A stretch of DNA of 64,000 nt, from the NCBI GenBank assembly GCA_026415505.1, contig JAOAGY010000033.1, forward strand, positions 1 to 64,000, written 5' to 3'. This document shows, piece after piece, positions 63,424 to 64,000 of this stretch. The position numbers were made by a program, and so were the translations under genes. The notes below the pieces were generated by a model. The model was not told where the DNA came from and did not search any database. It was given only the letters and a program-made list of their open reading frames with translations. Origin of the DNA: Chlorobiota bacterium (GTDB taxonomy: Bacteria > Bacteroidota > Ignavibacteria > Kapaibacteriales > NICIL-2). The first letter of the stretch is position 1. Every line of letters starts with the position of its first letter.

Positions 63424-64000
63424 TACTCCCCACCGAACAGTGGCATCGCAGGACGCGGCGGCTCGATGCCGAAATGCTTGTATGCCAGAGGCGTCACTTC
63501 TCGTCCGCGTGGTGTGCGATTGAGGAAGCCCTCGCGAATCAAAAACGGCTCGTAAACTTCTTCGATCGTACCGGCGTCCTCGCCGACAGCGACGGCGAGC
63601 GCATTGAGTCCGACCGGACCGCCATTGAATTTTTCGATGATCGTCAGCAGAATGGCTTTGTCCATCTCGTCGAGTCCGTGCTCGTCCACTTCGAGAGCGT
63701 CGAGCGTCATCAGTGCGATTTCACGGGTGATGACGCCGGCGCCATGGACGTCGGCAAAATCGCGCGTTCGACGAAGCAGACGGTTCGCAATCCGCGGAGT
63801 GCCCCGCGAGCGACGCGCGATCTCCATCGCTGCCTCTTCTTCGATCGGAACGCCGAGTATCGAAGCCGATCGCATCACGATGTGAAACAGTTCCGCTGCG
63901 TCGTAATAGTCGAGACGGTTGACGATACCGAAGCGCGAACGGAGCGGTGCGCTGATGAGCCCCGCACGAGTCGTTGCACCGACCAGCGTAAAACGCGGCA
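63423..64000 (-). CDS. ruvB: Holliday junction helicase RuvB (partial, N-terminus beyond window)
   Basis: About 192 C-terminal residues are visible. [18 protein letters not shown] is the sensor 1/arginine finger of RuvB, and [12 protein letters not shown] is sensor 2. The winged-helix end carries [11 protein letters not shown]. It branches migrates Holliday junctions with RuvA. Confidence 0.95.
   Translation of the reverse strand, partial: PRFTLVGATTRAGLISAPLRSRFGIVNRLDYYDAAELFHIVMRSASILGVPIEEEAAMEIARRSRGTPRIANRLLRRTRDFADVHGAGVITREIALMTLDALEVDEHGLDEMDKAILLTIIEKFNGGPVGLNALAVAVGEDAGTIEEVYEPFLIREGFLNRTPRGREVTPLAYKHFGIEPPRPAMPLFGGE

Noticed and set aside
1-64000. CRISPR arrays, insertion sequences, toxin-antitoxin pairs and defence genes
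   Set aside because: None found on reading; no repeat arrays and no transposase or nuclease-type genes beyond those listed.

Overview
This is an ordinary chromosomal stretch of a GC-rich (about 60% by eye), Gram-negative bacterium of the Bacteroidota/Chlorobiota (FCB) type. A relative of the Ignavibacteria or Candidatus Kapabacteria is a reasonable guess, but without 16S or a database search it is an inference. The clues are a DUF2723/GT117 membrane glycosyltransferase, Omp28-type, PD40-type and vWA/OmpA-type surface proteins, an F-type ATPase operon that lacks atpD and atpC, bacilliredoxin, and a recurrent TAnnTTTGC box in front of transcription units that resembles the Bacteroidota -7 element. 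Flagellar switch genes (fliL-fliM-fliN) are also present, which is unlike most Bacteroidetes.

Layout. 1-5.9 kb: partial lipoprotein MsrB, a UPF0598-hotdog fusion protein, a membrane phosphoesterase, then the minus-strand run impase-dapF-M20 amidohydrolase and an HD hydrolase. 5.9-14.4 kb: PhnD-like binding protein, sucC-lpdA, an MFS carrier, then recA-recX-GT2, and rplS. 14.5-24.7 kb: lepA, two signal peptidases, hemW, the GT117 protein with a polyprenyl-phosphate glycosyltransferase, and a vWA-OmpA-SPOR protein. 24.8-37.9 kb: fliL-fliM-fliN, panD with a single-domain GlmU-like uridylyltransferase, methylmalonyl-CoA epimerase and a Rieske protein, panC, bacilliredoxin, an AI-2E family permease, a degenerate tyrosine recombinase, an amidase, ppk1 and ffh. 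37.9-44.2 kb: rpsP behind a structured leader, a UXS-type epimerase, a CPA2 antiporter, small accessory genes and a LOG protein. 44.2-50.7 kb: the ATP synthase operon atpZ-atpI-atpB-atpE-atpF-atpH-atpA-hldD-atpG. 50.7-64 kb: radA, an ECF sigma factor with a novel-looking membrane partner, alanine dehydrogenase, a GT2, several lipoproteins, tRNA-Ser(UGA), priA, pepA, gmhB-like and partial ruvB.

Genes are tightly packed and often overlap by 1-11 bases. No gene-free stretch exceeds about 150 bases. Many genes lack a clear Shine-Dalgarno sequence. I saw no insertion sequence, prophage block, CRISPR array or restriction/defence island. The most interesting items are the repeated promoter box, the UPF0598-thioesterase fusion, the sigma factor plus duplicated-motif membrane protein, the recombinase without its first catalytic arginine, the rpsP leader and hldD inside the ATPase operon. 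None is a clear new system on sequence alone.
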